Part shown: one piece after another, positions 8,404 to 17,599 of the stretch
Position numbering within the stretch: the first letter of the stretch is position 1
Layout of the letters: the number at the start of each line of letters is the position of its first letter
Origin: Sphingobacterium sp. FBM7-1
Lineage (GTDB): Bacteria > Bacteroidota > Bacteroidia > Sphingobacteriales > Sphingobacteriaceae
DNA length: 64,000 nucleotides
Assembly (NCBI RefSeq): GCF_020687765.1
Contig: NZ_JAJEWJ010000002.1
Location: 372,001-436,000, forward strand
Direction of reading: 5' to 3'
Notes under the pieces: generated by a model
The model's database searches: none
What the model was told of the DNA's origin: nothing
Seen by the model: only the letters and a program-made list of their open reading frames with translations
Made by a program: the position numbers and the translations under genes

Positions 8404-11400
8404 TTAGGCTTGCGCTATTCTTTCGTACTCCTTTAATATTAAATGGCAATCCGTGTGGTTTATATCGAGTTGCAGTACTTTTTCGAGATATTTTTTCCCC
8501 TCTTCGACATTTCCCAGTCCCAGTTCTCCCAGTCCTATTACATAATAGCAATGTATTCGGTTACGTACATCCAAATCGTCTTCCCAAATGGCTAAATCAG
8601 GTAGGGACACCGCAAAATAATCGATACGGCAGGTGTCGAAGAGATGTTTTTTACCATGGGCGATCAATTTGTTAAATCGACTCTTGGCTTTATCTTCTAA
8701 ACCCAATGCTTGATAAGCCAATCCCTGATAGTAAATCTTATCTGGTTGTTGATCATTGTAGAAAAAAGCTTGCTGAGGTTCTTGCGAGCCTACGGTTGCC
8801 AAATGAAGAAAATATACCGATTGCTCTTGATCACCTAGACCCGCATAGGCAATGCCTTTATAATATTGGATGTCGTTCTCTTCGGCATTGGCTAGCTTCC
8901 CCTCGCCAAGATGATGTGGGTAGCTGTCGATTTCGTGTAATAGCTGAAGTGCTTCCCGATAGTTTTCTTTTTTGATTTCTTGTTTTGCCAGTTCAACCCG
9001 ACAGATGGTATATTGTTTGGTAATCTTGCCTTCGCCACCTTCCCATGGATGAAAAGTGTGACGGTCTATCATCTCCTTCGCGGACGCATACTGGCCCGTC
9101 TGATTGTAGAGGGTAATTTGCTCTATTAAAAGATCGTCCCGTTGTTCAACCAATTCGGGATATTTATGAAACAAAGCGAGCCTTGATTCGTGAGAAGCAT
9201 TTAATTTCTTGTAAAGCTGATCGAGCTCCATGAAAATACGGGAATCTGTTGGATCCAGCGAAAATGCTTTTTCCAATAATTCCTTCGCTTCATTTTTTTT
9301 GTCAAATTTATTGTAATAGGCCAATGCGAGATTTCGTAATGCTGTTGGAAATAGGCCGTTTAATTGAATAGATCTTTCCCAGGATGTTCGTGCTTCATCG
9401 TATTGACGATTGGCATACCAAAAATTGCCTAAATAGTAAGGCGCAAAAGAATCTTCTGGATTGGTCTGTGCGGCATCTGTAAGCATATTAATTTCCTCCA
9501 GCTTATTCGGGAAACATTTTTCGGGAGACATAGAGGAAGCCTTTTTGTAGTATTCTTTGGCTTTGATACCATCCTTGAGTTGCTTGTAGAAGTAACCTAT
9601 CGCATAGTAAACAATAGGATAGACATTGTTTTCGTCTTCGATACTATGTTGTAACAAAGCAATGGCTTCATCATACAATCCGGCGTTGGCGTAATCCAAT
9701 GCATATTCAATATAGGTATGTATGGATTGAGACAATAGACGCTGAAAGGCATGCAAATCGCTCGTGTCATGGGTGATCAAGTATTTTTCAACGAGACAGC
9801 CTATATTGAACTTGTCGAGCACTAAGGAGTCTGATATCCATTGTAATGCTTCGTCCGTTCTGCTTAATTTTCGGAGGATACTTGTTTTTAGTTGACGCGC
9901 TTTATGGTTATGCCAATTCTTGACCAATGCATGGTCTATGTTTTCTAAAGCAACGTCCCAGTTTTGCTGTATCGCGTCGATCTGTGCTAAGGAGAAATAA
10001 GCAGAACCTTGGGAGGCAGCGTTCCAAGTCGCTTTGAACAAGGATGAATAGGCATCGTCAAGTCGTCCTTGGAATTTGAGCGAAATGCCAAGATTGTAAT
10101 AAGCTTCTCCGTCGTAGGGATTAGGATTTCGTTCTGTTAGGGTTTTTATAGCTGTTCGAAAGTAGGGTTCAGATTTGGCAAATTGCCCTCGGCGTAGCAA
10201 CAGCAAACCAATGGCATTATTACATCGCGTGTCGTCAGGCTCTCGTTGGAGTGCTTCGTTGTAATAATCAAGTGGATTATACGTGGCATGTCGGTACTGT
10301 TCCAGATGCTGCCCGGTCAAGAACAGCTGCTCGATAGAAGCAATTTCTTTCGGATCCTTAGCTGCTTTAGCCGGCTCAGGTATCGGTTCGATCCGTGAGG
10401 CCTCTGCTTGGTAACAAACCAACGTTTTTCCGGCAGATGATATCACCTCGAGAATGAGGTTCTCTATCTTATCTTCATGAACGAGAACGTTCTTTTGAAA
10501 ACTTTTTAGCGGGCTGGTAGATGTCGTTTCTTCTAGTAATACCGTGCCGTCGCTTGAACGAAGTAGGACACGCAGGTTTTCAAATCTAGACGTCGTATAA
10601 AGGGTAATTTGTGCTGTTTTCCCTTCTAATTCGAGGTTGACAATGGCATCTTTGGAAGCATTTTTTACATATCCAACTTCCGCATACGGCATGAAGTATT
10701 GCACCCAAGATTTTTCCTCATTAGGTTGTATCCAGGTAAAATCTGGTTGATTATCGGTATACACGCCCGTCATCAATTCGATGTAGGGGCCGTCTTCATC
10801 GGTCAGGTTTCTATCCCATGCTTGTCCAAAATCCCCATTACCCCATGTCCATTGTTTTTTACCGGGCGATACATGATGATTGGCGACATGCAGGAGTCCG
10901 GCCTGTTGATCGTCTTGATAGCCGCCTACGAAATCATATTTAGACTGGATGGCCATGTACGAAGTAGGAACTGGAATGTTTTTGTATTTTGAAATATCTA
11001 CGCCACTGGAGTAATCCTGCTTGTAGTATATGCCTGTAGCGATGGGAAAGCTGGATACATCCCGTTTGCCATGATCGAATACCGCGTGTACGTCGGGCGG
11101 AAATACGGATTTATACGAATCATTAACCACAACCGCCGGATTTGCCCACCACAAAAATGTCTGTGGCAAAACGGTGCGGTTATAAACCTTGACTTTGATC
11201 TCGAGGTAGGCCTTGTCCGGATAAACGGTAAACCCTTGCATCCCTTTCATGCGGAATAAACGTTCTACCTCATTACACCAAACGGTTACACTCCCATCGG
11301 CGTTTTGTTCGATATAGGAATCTGTCGGCAGGAAAGTGCTCGGACGGTGATGTTGTGGCCAGTTAAATTCGATGCCTCCGGATATCCATGGTCCAGTTAA

Positions 11401-11760
11401 ACCGACTAACGCAGGTTTGACGACTTGATTGTAATAAACAAAATGCCGCTGTTTAACCTTATCGTAAGCCATGTGTACGCGCCCGCCCAGTTCGGGTAGG
11501 ATCATGATTTTTATGTATTCGTTCTCGATAAAAATAGCGTGATAGGCTTTATCCTTTTTTTCTTCGGAAACTTTTTCCACGACAGCGTATGGATATACGA
11601 CGCCTGAGCTTCCTTGATACACGCGTTTTTCCAAAAACATGGGGTTCTTTTCTTCTTCGCCTATTTGGTACGTGGGGAGCAGAACATCTTCTTCCCATGC
11701 TTTGACTACATTTGATTCGTTCACGGTAGAACGAATCAGATATGCTGTAATAGTTTCCAT
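8404..11760 (-). CDS. DUF5107 domain protein with tetratricopeptide repeats
   Basis: A very large protein (1118 residues) without signal peptide or membrane segment, so probably cytosolic. The first 400 or so residues match the DUF5107 type, an aldose-epimerase-like beta sandwich, with motifs such as LPELGGRVHMAYDK, GGIEFNWPQHHRPS and YIELMTGVYTDNQPDF. From about residue 480 to the end it is TPR repeats (for example EAYYNLGISLKFQGRLDDA and APYYLGNFWYANRQYDEA). Such proteins often sit beside sugar porters in Bacteroidota glycan loci; a role in handling the imported sugar is likely but the reaction is unknown to me. It is flanked by the porter (28 bp upstream) and GH43 gene, suggesting one operon. 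Confidence 0.85.
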   Translation of the reverse strand: METITAYLIRSTVNESNVVKAWEEDVLLPTYQIGEEEKNPMFLEKRVYQGSSGVVYPYAVVEKVSEEKKDKAYHAIFIENEYIKIMILPELGGRVHMAYDKVKQRHFVYYNQVVKPALVGLTGPWISGGIEFNWPQHHRPSTFLPTDSYIEQNADGSVTVWCNEVERLFRMKGMQGFTVYPDKAYLEIKVKVYNRTVLPQTFLWWANPAVVVNDSYKSVFPPDVHAVFDHGKRDVSSFPIATGIYYKQDYSSGVDISKYKNIPVPTSYMAIQSKYDFVGGYQDDQQAGLLHVANHHVSPGKKQWTWGNGDFGQAWDRNLTDEDGPYIELMTGVYTDNQPDFTWIQPNEEKSWVQYFMPYAEVGYVKNASKDAIVNLELEGKTAQITLYTTSRFENLRVLLRSSDGTVLLEETTSTSPLKSFQKNVLVHEDKIENLILEVISSAGKTLVCYQAEASRIEPIPEPAKAAKDPKEIASIEQLFLTGQHLEQYRHATYNPLDYYNEALQREPDDTRCNNAIGLLLLRRGQFAKSEPYFRTAIKTLTERNPNPYDGEAYYNLGISLKFQGRLDDAYSSLFKATWNAASQGSAYFSLAQIDAIQQNWDVALENIDHALVKNWHNHKARQLKTSILRKLSRTDEALQWISDSLVLDKFNIGCLVEKYLITHDTSDLHAFQRLLSQSIHTYIEYALDYANAGLYDEAIALLQHSIEDENNVYPIVYYAIGYFYKQLKDGIKAKEYYKKASSMSPEKCFPNKLEEINMLTDAAQTNPEDSFAPYYLGNFWYANRQYDEARTSWERSIQLNGLFPTALRNLALAYYNKFDKKNEAKELLEKAFSLDPTDSRIFMELDQLYKKLNASHESRLALFHKYPELVEQRDDLLIEQITLYNQTGQYASAKEMIDRHTFHPWEGGEGKITKQYTICRVELAKQEIKKENYREALQLLHEIDSYPHHLGEGKLANAEENDIQYYKGIAYAGLGDQEQSVYFLHLATVGSQEPQQAFFYNDQQPDKIYYQGLAYQALGLEDKAKSRFNKLIAHGKKHLFDTCRIDYFAVSLPDLAIWEDDLDVRNRIHCYYVIGLGELGLGNVEEGKKYLEKVLQLDINHTDCHLILKEYERIAQA

Positions 11761-11788
11761 GTATTTTATATGTTTGAAATACTAAGTA

Positions 11789-13174
11789 TTATTGTGTCAG
11801 TTCTTGTTCAATTTGCTCCAAGCTTTTGCCCTTCGTCTCGGTTAAGTTTTTCTTGATAAACCAAAAGCCTAGAACGCAGATCACACCGTATAACCAAAAT
11901 GTCCCATAGGCACCCAACGATGCATTTAAAAGTGGAAAAGTATAGGTCAAGATAAAGCAAGCCGTCCAGAGTGAAAACGTCGAAATCGCCATGGCGGCTC
12001 CCCGGATCTTCGTGGGGAATATTTCTGAAATCACCACCCATGTGATGGGTGCCAAGGTCATCGCATAACAGCCTATTGCCAACATAACCAGTACGAGTAC
12101 GGCAATACCCGAAAACTGGTAATAATAACATGCCCCCAAAAGCGTATATATACTTGCTAAACCTAGCGAACCGAAAATTAATAAAGCTCTCCGGCCGAGT
12201 TTGTCAACCGTATACATGCCGATTATGGTGAATATTAAATTGGTAATGCCCGTAATAATGATATTGAAAAGAATATCCGAAACACCATATCCAGCAGCGG
12301 AGAAAATTTCTTCGGCATAGTTGAAAATTACATTAATACCACACCATTGTTGAAAAGCGGCGATCACCATACCGATTAATAAAATTTTAGGCATTTTTCC
12401 TTTAAACAATGCCGCATAGTTATTTTTTGGTTGTACGGCCTGATTTACTTGATTTAATGCCTGCAATTCGGCCTTTACATATTCTTCGTCTCCAATTTTT
12501 ACTAATGTTTTAGCCGCATCCTTCATTCTGCCCCGTGACATGAGCCACTTAGGACTCTCCGGTAATGTAAAAAGCAGTATAAAGAAAAGGATAGCCGGAA
12601 ACCCTTCGGACCAAAACATCCACCGCCATCCGCTTTGGCCGTTCCAGGTATCGATCAGCTGTTCGCCCGGGCCGACAGGTTCCGCGATGAGGTAGTTCAC
12701 CACCTGGGCCAGTAATATGCCAATCACGATAGTTAACTGGTTAATAGACACCAGTTTTCCGCGAATATTTGCTGGAGCAACCTCTGCAATGTACATCGGT
12801 GATAAGTTGGAAGCAATACCGATGCCGATACCGCCGATTACGCGGAAAATAATAAATAGGGTCAAATCCTCCACGGCTCCGGTTCCGTATGCAGAAATAA
12901 TGAATATGAGTGCCGAAATAAACAAGAGGGGCTTTCGTCCAAACTTATCGGCTAGAAACCCCGTCATGAAAACGCCGATCAGACAACCTATTATAGCAGA
13001 CCCCATCACCCAACCTTGCATATTAGGGAAGTCGACAATCTCGAAATATGCTTCATAAAAGGGCTTCGCACCACCAATTACGACCCAGTCATAGCCGAAT
13101 AACAGCCCGCCCATGGCCGATATAAAGGTAATCATGTATAAAAAGCTTTTTTTTATTTTTTTTTCTGCTGCCAT
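11789..13174 (-). CDS. MFS sugar porter (xylose/arabinose/glucose:H+ symporter-like)
   Basis: An inner-membrane 12-helix transporter of the sugar porter subfamily. Seen are the cytoplasmic loop motif DKFGRKPLLF after helix 2, PESPKWLMSRGR at the end of helix 6, the matching loop DKLGRRALLIFGS in the second half, and the C-terminal LTETKGKSLEQIE typical of sugar porters. Its 461 residues are normal for XylE/AraE-type proteins. It is the first gene of a minus-strand operon with DUF5107-TPR and GH43 genes, and diverges from an AraC regulator 120 bp away. It probably imports the monosaccharide released in the periplasm; which sugar is not determined. Confidence 0.92.
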   Translation of the reverse strand: MAAEKKIKKSFLYMITFISAMGGLLFGYDWVVIGGAKPFYEAYFEIVDFPNMQGWVMGSAIIGCLIGVFMTGFLADKFGRKPLLFISALIFIISAYGTGAVEDLTLFIIFRVIGGIGIGIASNLSPMYIAEVAPANIRGKLVSINQLTIVIGILLAQVVNYLIAEPVGPGEQLIDTWNGQSGWRWMFWSEGFPAILFFILLFTLPESPKWLMSRGRMKDAAKTLVKIGDEEYVKAELQALNQVNQAVQPKNNYAALFKGKMPKILLIGMVIAAFQQWCGINVIFNYAEEIFSAAGYGVSDILFNIIITGITNLIFTIIGMYTVDKLGRRALLIFGSLGLASIYTLLGACYYYQFSGIAVLVLVMLAIGCYAMTLAPITWVVISEIFPTKIRGAAMAISTFSLWTACFILTYTFPLLNASLGAYGTFWLYGVICVLGFWFIKKNLTETKGKSLEQIEQELTQ

Positions 13175-13202
13175 AAAGATTCACATAGATTTATAATCAA
13201 CT

Positions 13203-13210
13203 CAAATGTA
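13203..13210 (-). promoter_or_regulatory. Candidate -7 element for the porter operon
   Basis: Minus-strand TACATTTG matches the Bacteroidota -7 consensus TAnnTTTG exactly and lies 28 bp upstream of the porter ATG. No clear -33 TTTG is seen at ideal spacing, so this is a moderate-confidence call. Confidence 0.5.
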
Positions 13211-13243
13211 TGACTATAATTTGTGCTAAAGATGCAAGATAAA

Positions 13244-13260
13244 ATGTAAAACATGTAAAA
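13244..13260. promoter_or_regulatory. Direct repeat in the porter/AraC divergent region, candidate operator
   Basis: ATGTAAAA occurs twice, at 13244-13251 and 13253-13260, separated by one base, between the divergent porter and AraC genes. Direct repeats are typical of AraC-family sites, though usually longer and spaced about 21 bp. Function is inferred from position only. Confidence 0.3.
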
Positions 13261-13294
13261 AAAGCCTAATTTTAAATTTTATGGAAAAAATAAT

Positions 13295-14197
13295 ATGGAC
13301 AAGAGCAAAGCAGATGGATTCAAAGGGGAAAAAGCGATTATCACACCGTATGTGATTCGAGACATACAAGCTGCGAATCCGATAACCAAACAACTATACG
13401 TGACCCACATCGGGTATTATCCCAATGCCCGATATCACTATCGAGAGCGCCGTGAGGGAACGACTGAGTATGTATTGATTTATTGCGAGAAGGGAAGTGG
13501 TTGGATCGACTATAACGGCGAGCAATTTCTTCTGCATGAGCATCAGGCTTTTATCATTCCAGCCGAACAGCGACATGCTTATGGAGCGGATGTGAATGAC
13601 CCTTGGAGCATTTATTGGCTGCATTTCAAAGGAGAGAATGCCGTGATGTTTACTTCTATATTTGGAAAAGTACTTAGCATATCGGATACAACGACCAATA
13701 GATTTACCGATAGAATCCAACTTTTTGAAGAGGTTTACAAAAATTTGGAAATGGGTTATAGCCAGGAGAACATGGAATATATTACGTTTTGTTTTATGTA
13801 TTTTCTTGCTTCATTTAAGTATATGCCACAATTTCAGGAAACCAATAAATTTGAGCGGGATGATGTGATTCAAAATTGTATATACTATATGCGGGATAAT
13901 TTGGAGCATAAGATCAGCTTAAAAGATATAGCCGATGCTGTTGGGTATTCGACTTCCCATTTAAATGCACTCTTTGTGCAGGGAACATCCTTCTCGCCTA
14001 TTGAATATTATAATCAGTTAAAAATCCAACGGGTCTGTTATTATTTGCAATTTTCCGATTTAAAGATTAAGCAAATCGCGTTTAAACTTGGCTTTTATGA
14101 TCCCTTTCATTTATCAAAAGCTTTTTTTAAAGAAATGGGACTAAGCCCTCGAGAATATCGAAATCGCTATAACGAAATTGATCCATCCAATAAGTAG
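13295..14197 (+). CDS. AraC-family transcriptional regulator
   Basis: A 300-residue one-component regulator. Residues about 25-170 form a cupin-like sensing domain (YVLIYCEKGSGWIDYNGEQF, FIIPAEQRHAYGAD). Residues about 195-290 form the paired helix-turn-helix (SLKDIADAVGYSTSHLNALF, IKQIAFKLGFYDPFHLSKAF, and SPREYRNRY at the end). It sits between the divergent porter operon and the downstream GH2 gene, so it probably senses the sugar released and controls both. The start ATG at 13295 gives a normal family length. Confidence 0.93.
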   Translation: MDKSKADGFKGEKAIITPYVIRDIQAANPITKQLYVTHIGYYPNARYHYRERREGTTEYVLIYCEKGSGWIDYNGEQFLLHEHQAFIIPAEQRHAYGADVNDPWSIYWLHFKGENAVMFTSIFGKVLSISDTTTNRFTDRIQLFEEVYKNLEMGYSQENMEYITFCFMYFLASFKYMPQFQETNKFERDDVIQNCIYYMRDNLEHKISLKDIADAVGYSTSHLNALFVQGTSFSPIEYYNQLKIQRVCYYLQFSDLKIKQIAFKLGFYDPFHLSKAFFKEMGLSPREYRNRYNEIDPSNK

Positions 14198-14263
14198 GAG
14201 GGAATCATAGGATATTACATTCTTTTCAATATATTATCCATTTCTATTCTGTAGCGTTCTCTA

Positions 14264-14271
14264 TACTTTTG
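14264..14271 (+). promoter_or_regulatory. Candidate -7 element for the GH2 gene
   Basis: TACTTTTG fits the TAnnTTTG consensus and lies between the AraC stop (14197) and the GH2 start, about 80 bp before the preferred ATG at 14351. It suggests that GH2 has its own promoter. A -33 element was not evident. Confidence 0.4.
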
Positions 14272-14350
14272 TCTAAGAGCGTTTATTTTCCATTTTTGTG
14301 GCTAACCGCAATAAACAATGAAATCCGTCTTATTTAAAAAAAACATCGCT

Positions 14351-17242
14351 ATGAAGAAGCTTATGATCTCCTGTTTGTATTTATTCTGTCTCTGCATATC
14401 TTATGGTTATGGAAATGATGTGATCTCCTTAGCAGGTAATTGGCGTTTTGAAATCGATCGGCATGACGTAGGCATAACGGAGCAGTGGTATAACCGAAAC
14501 CTTTCTGCTGTTATAAAGCTACCGGGATCTATGGCTGAAAGCTTAATGGGCGACGAAATAACATTAGAAACGAAATGGACAGGATCGATTTATGACAGTT
14601 CCTTCTACTACAACCCTAAATTGGAAAAATTTCGACAACCGGGGAATATCCATATTCCCTTTTGGCTTACACCAGCTAAACATTACGTGGGAGCCGCCTG
14701 GTACCAAAAAGAAGTGCATATTCCCAAAAATTGGGAAGGACGACGCATCGTCCTCCATTTAGAAAGAGCACATACGGAAACCAGGGTATGGATTAACGAT
14801 CAGGAAGTGGGTCTGCGGAATTCTTTAGTCGCTCCCCATATATACGATCTTAGTTCATTCCTCACTTCGGGCGAAAATCGTATCTCTATACGCGTCGACA
14901 ATAGCATTAAAGAGATCAACGTGGGGCCCGATTCGCATAGTATTAGTGATCATACCCAAGGGAACTGGAATGGTATCATTGGGAAAATTGCTTTAGCATC
15001 ATATGTTCCTGTATACATCGAAGAGATAGACATCTTTCCTGACATTAACAATCGTAAAGCCCGTGTGCAAATGAAGTTAAATAATACCACAGCCAAGGAG
15101 GTAGCGGGCAAAGTGACAATATCCGCACAAAGCTTCAATACAAGCCGTTCGGACAAAACGAAAGCAATCACCGCGAAGACCAAGATATCGGGATCCGATA
15201 CCCTGGAGATGGAACTGGCTTTTGGGCCGGGCATGCTTACCTGGGATGAGTTTGATCCCGCATTGTACAAATTATCCGTCAAGCTTTCCACCAATGTCGG
15301 AGAAACTACAAAAGAAGTTCAATTTGGTATGCGTGAGTTTCGTATTGAGGGAAAGCAATTTCTGATCAATGGCAGGCCGGTATTCCTACGCGGTACACTC
15401 AACAACTGCGAATTCCCGCTCACAGGTTACCCGGCAACAACCGTGGATGCTTGGGAAAAGATCTTCCGGACAATCAAAGCGCACGGTTTAAACCATGTGC
15501 GCTTTCATTCTTGGTGTCCTCCGGAAGCTGCCTTTATCGCTGCGGACAGAATTGGGCTTTATCTGCAACCGGAAGCACCAAGCTGGCCCAACCATGGTCC
15601 CAAAATCGGACTGGGCGAGCCGGTAGACCAATTTTTGTACGATGAAAGTATGAGAATAGTTAAACATTATGGCAATTATGCGTCCTTTACGATGCTGGCT
15701 GCCGGGAATGAACCCGCAGGCAACCAAGTGGAATACCTGAATGATTTTGTTGACTTTTGGAAGGCGCGCGACGACAGGCGGGTGTACACGGGTATGTCCG
15801 TAGGGGGGAGTTGGCCGGTAGTGCCGAATGCTGAATTTCAGGTAAGAGGAGGTGTTCGCGGATTAGCATGGAATAGAATGCCTGAATCCCATTCCGATTT
15901 CAGTGCAGGAATCTCGCCATTTGACGTTCCTTTTATAGCACATGAAAATGGACAATACTGTGTATACCCCAATTTTGAGGAAATCAAAAAATACAAAGGT
16001 GTTTATAAAGCCAAAAACATGGAGATGTTTCGTCAAATCTTGGCGGATCAGCACATGGGCGATCAGGCCAATGACTTTTTAAACGCTTCAGGGATGTTGC
16101 AGGCGCTTGCTTATAAGCACGAAATTGAAAAAATGCTGCGAACACCGGAGTATGCCGGATTCCAATTGTTAGGATTGCAGGATTTTCCCGGGCAAGGGAC
16201 GGCATTGGTCGGCGTGCTGGATGCCTTCTGGGAGGAAAAGGGCTATATATCTGCGCAGGAATATGCGCGCTTCTGTAATGAAACGGTGCCTTTAGCGAAA
16301 GTCCAGAAGTTCGTGTTTACGAATGAAGAGACGTTCGAGGCCGACATCGCACTTTTCCATGCGGGTAAGGCGCCCTTGACAGATGCGGTGGTCAGTTGGA
16401 TAATCCGGGATGCCGATGCGCAGACATTCGAAGAGGGGCGTTTTGAGGCACAAACTTTTGCACAGGGAAATGGTTTGTCGGTTGGCCATATAACGATTCC
16501 TTTAAACAAGATCAAAAATCCGGCTAAATTAAATCTAGAAGTACAGGTGGATGGTACATCTTTCGCTAATGACTGGAATTTTTGGGTGTATCCCAACGAG
16601 CGGCAGGAAAGAGCATCGTCTGTATATTATACGACAACATTGGATGAACAAGCCGAAACCGTATTGAAAAATGGCGGGAAAGTATTCTTAAATGCCTCGG
16701 GAAAGATCGTGAAAGGGAAAGAAATCGAAATGCATTTTCTTCCTGTGTTTTGGAATACCTCCTGGTTTAAAATGCGCCCCCCACATGTTACGGGTATGTT
16801 GATTCAGGACGAAAGTCTGGCCTTTGCCGATTTTCCGACAAGTTTTCACAGTGATTTGCAATGGTGGGATATACAGCATCGTGCCGAGGTGATGAATATC
16901 GAAGACTTCCCTGCCGATTTTCGTCCGTTGATCCAACCTATTGACACCTGGTTTTTAAACCGCCGACTAGCGTTAGTCTACGAAGCAAAAGTGGGCAATG
17001 GAAAGATTGTCGTGAGCAGCGCAGACCTTGGTCCCGATGTTCAAAACAAACCGGCCTCCAGACAATTGTTTCTTTCCTTACAGCGTTATATGGAATCTGA
17101 TGAATTCAATCCGAAAGATGAACTTAGTATGCAAATTATCAAGGATGTGTTTTTGACACCATCTCGCGAAATATTTGATACGTACACCAAAGATAGTCCC
17201 GATGAATTAAAGCCTGATTCGGAGAAAAATAAGCTGAATTAA
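14351..17242 (+). CDS. Glycoside hydrolase family 2 enzyme, secreted
   Basis: A large GH2-type exo-glycosidase (963 residues from ATG 14351; an in-frame ATG at 14318 would add 11). The 14351 start gives a clear signal peptide beginning MKKLMISCLY, so the enzyme is probably periplasmic. The order is jelly-roll sugar-binding domain (WRFEIDRHD, GAAWYQKEV, LHLERAHTETRVWINDQEVG), Ig-like domain, then TIM barrel from FLINGRPVFLRGT. Likely catalytic residues are Glu454 in AAGNEPAG (acid/base) and Glu532 in HENGQ (nucleophile). The C-terminal 300 residues are further beta-rich domains. Family members cut beta-galactosides, beta-glucuronides and similar bonds; specificity here is open. It follows the AraC gene. 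Confidence 0.88.
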   Translation: MKKLMISCLYLFCLCISYGYGNDVISLAGNWRFEIDRHDVGITEQWYNRNLSAVIKLPGSMAESLMGDEITLETKWTGSIYDSSFYYNPKLEKFRQPGNIHIPFWLTPAKHYVGAAWYQKEVHIPKNWEGRRIVLHLERAHTETRVWINDQEVGLRNSLVAPHIYDLSSFLTSGENRISIRVDNSIKEINVGPDSHSISDHTQGNWNGIIGKIALASYVPVYIEEIDIFPDINNRKARVQMKLNNTTAKEVAGKVTISAQSFNTSRSDKTKAITAKTKISGSDTLEMELAFGPGMLTWDEFDPALYKLSVKLSTNVGETTKEVQFGMREFRIEGKQFLINGRPVFLRGTLNNCEFPLTGYPATTVDAWEKIFRTIKAHGLNHVRFHSWCPPEAAFIAADRIGLYLQPEAPSWPNHGPKIGLGEPVDQFLYDESMRIVKHYGNYASFTMLAAGNEPAGNQVEYLNDFVDFWKARDDRRVYTGMSVGGSWPVVPNAEFQVRGGVRGLAWNRMPESHSDFSAGISPFDVPFIAHENGQYCVYPNFEEIKKYKGVYKAKNMEMFRQILADQHMGDQANDFLNASGMLQALAYKHEIEKMLRTPEYAGFQLLGLQDFPGQGTALVGVLDAFWEEKGYISAQEYARFCNETVPLAKVQKFVFTNEETFEADIALFHAGKAPLTDAVVSWIIRDADAQTFEEGRFEAQTFAQGNGLSVGHITIPLNKIKNPAKLNLEVQVDGTSFANDWNFWVYPNERQERASSVYYTTTLDEQAETVLKNGGKVFLNASGKIVKGKEIEMHFLPVFWNTSWFKMRPPHVTGMLIQDESLAFADFPTSFHSDLQWWDIQHRAEVMNIEDFPADFRPLIQPIDTWFLNRRLALVYEAKVGNGKIVVSSADLGPDVQNKPASRQLFLSLQRYMESDEFNPKDELSMQIIKDVFLTPSREIFDTYTKDSPDELKPDSEKNKLN

Positions 17243-17599
17243 ATGTATGACGAATTTAGTAGCCGCTGCGTTGCTCAGGTTCGTTTTAATCGTAAGAATT
17301 GGTTATTAAAGGATGTTGGTAGTGATGGAGACGAGTATTTTCGGCCGTTTAACAGGTGTGGCGAGGAGAATTGCTGGTGCTGACAAAGGGTAAGGGTGTT
17401 TTGCGTTGGGAAAAGTACAATTTGGTTGGGGATGTAACCTTAAACTCCGAGTTAAATTAAATCTCATTCCCGTATTATTATGATAGTTAACGATTGCAAT
17501 CCTGAATTATTATGATTATTCGGTATTGTATTTATGTTTAATTTCCAATATCTCTATAGATTCTTCCCTTCTAATCGATGATAAATCCCCCATTTTGTA
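17243..17599. other. Gene-free spacer after GH2
   Basis: No credible gene here. A 46-codon frame starts at ATG 17243 and is unlike anything I know. Short open stretches exist in other frames but do not add up to a protein. The segment ends where the 21-bp array begins. Confidence 0.5.
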
